Part shown: positions 6,564 through 6,574 of the stretch, piece after piece
Layout of the letters: every line of letters begins with the position of its first letter
How positions within the stretch are numbered: position 1 is the stretch's first letter
NCBI GenBank assembly: GCA_044448905.1
Contig: JBIOHJ010000155.1
Span: forward strand, 1-6,574
Direction of reading: 5' to 3'
DNA: 6,574 nt
Origin: JBIOHJ01 sp044448905
GTDB lineage: Bacteria; Bacteroidota; Bacteroidia; AKYH767-A; OLB10
Notes under the pieces: generated by a model
What the model was told of the DNA's origin: nothing
What the model saw: only the letters and a program-made list of their open reading frames with translations
Databases searched by the model: none
Made by a program: the position numbers and the translations under genes

Positions 6564-6574
6564 CGATTTTGGGA

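Overview
The window looks like a chromosomal segment from a member of the Bacteroidota (Bacteroidetes). Four things point there. The first gene ends in a type IX secretion (T9SS) C-terminal sorting domain. Both exported proteins have a signal peptide ending in A|Q. Shine-Dalgarno sequences are absent and the leaders are A-rich. A TAnnTTTG-type -7 promoter box lies upstream of one gene. The DNA is AT-rich and shows no sign of plasmid, phage or insertion-sequence genes. I cannot name a genus.

Layout, left to right. Positions 1-471 hold the 3' end of a secreted, T9SS-sorted protein whose start lies outside the window. After 11 bases comes a TPR-type membrane sensor histidine kinase (483-2579). 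After another 18 bases comes a NarL/FixJ-type response regulator with a GTG start (2598-3236). These three could be one transcript. A 92-base intergenic region (3237-3328) carries a likely promoter and a 12-bp dyad reaching into the next start codon. It is followed by a secreted beta-roll fibre protein with a C-terminal peptidase S74 / intramolecular chaperone ('tail fiber') domain (3329-5194). A possible 50-residue small ORF follows (5209-5361). Convergent to it, on the minus strand, is serC, phosphoserine aminotransferase (6472-5408). Immediately upstream of serC is an 84-base array of 7-bp tandem repeats (6480-6563).

How the genes may work together. The kinase and regulator are almost certainly a cognate pair: adjacent, same strand, matching HisKA_3/NarL families. 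The periplasmic TPR domain would sense an unknown signal and the regulator would act as a transcription factor. The neighbouring fibre gene has its own apparent promoter with a dyad, so it is a reasonable candidate target, but this is inference from position only. serC is a housekeeping serine/PLP-pathway gene that probably has no functional link to the rest.

The points most worth a second look are the phase-locked heptamer array next to serC, the very regular 17-residue repeat of the fibre protein, the dyad overlapping its start codon, and the undescribed 50-codon ORF. I saw nothing that clearly amounts to a wholly new system.
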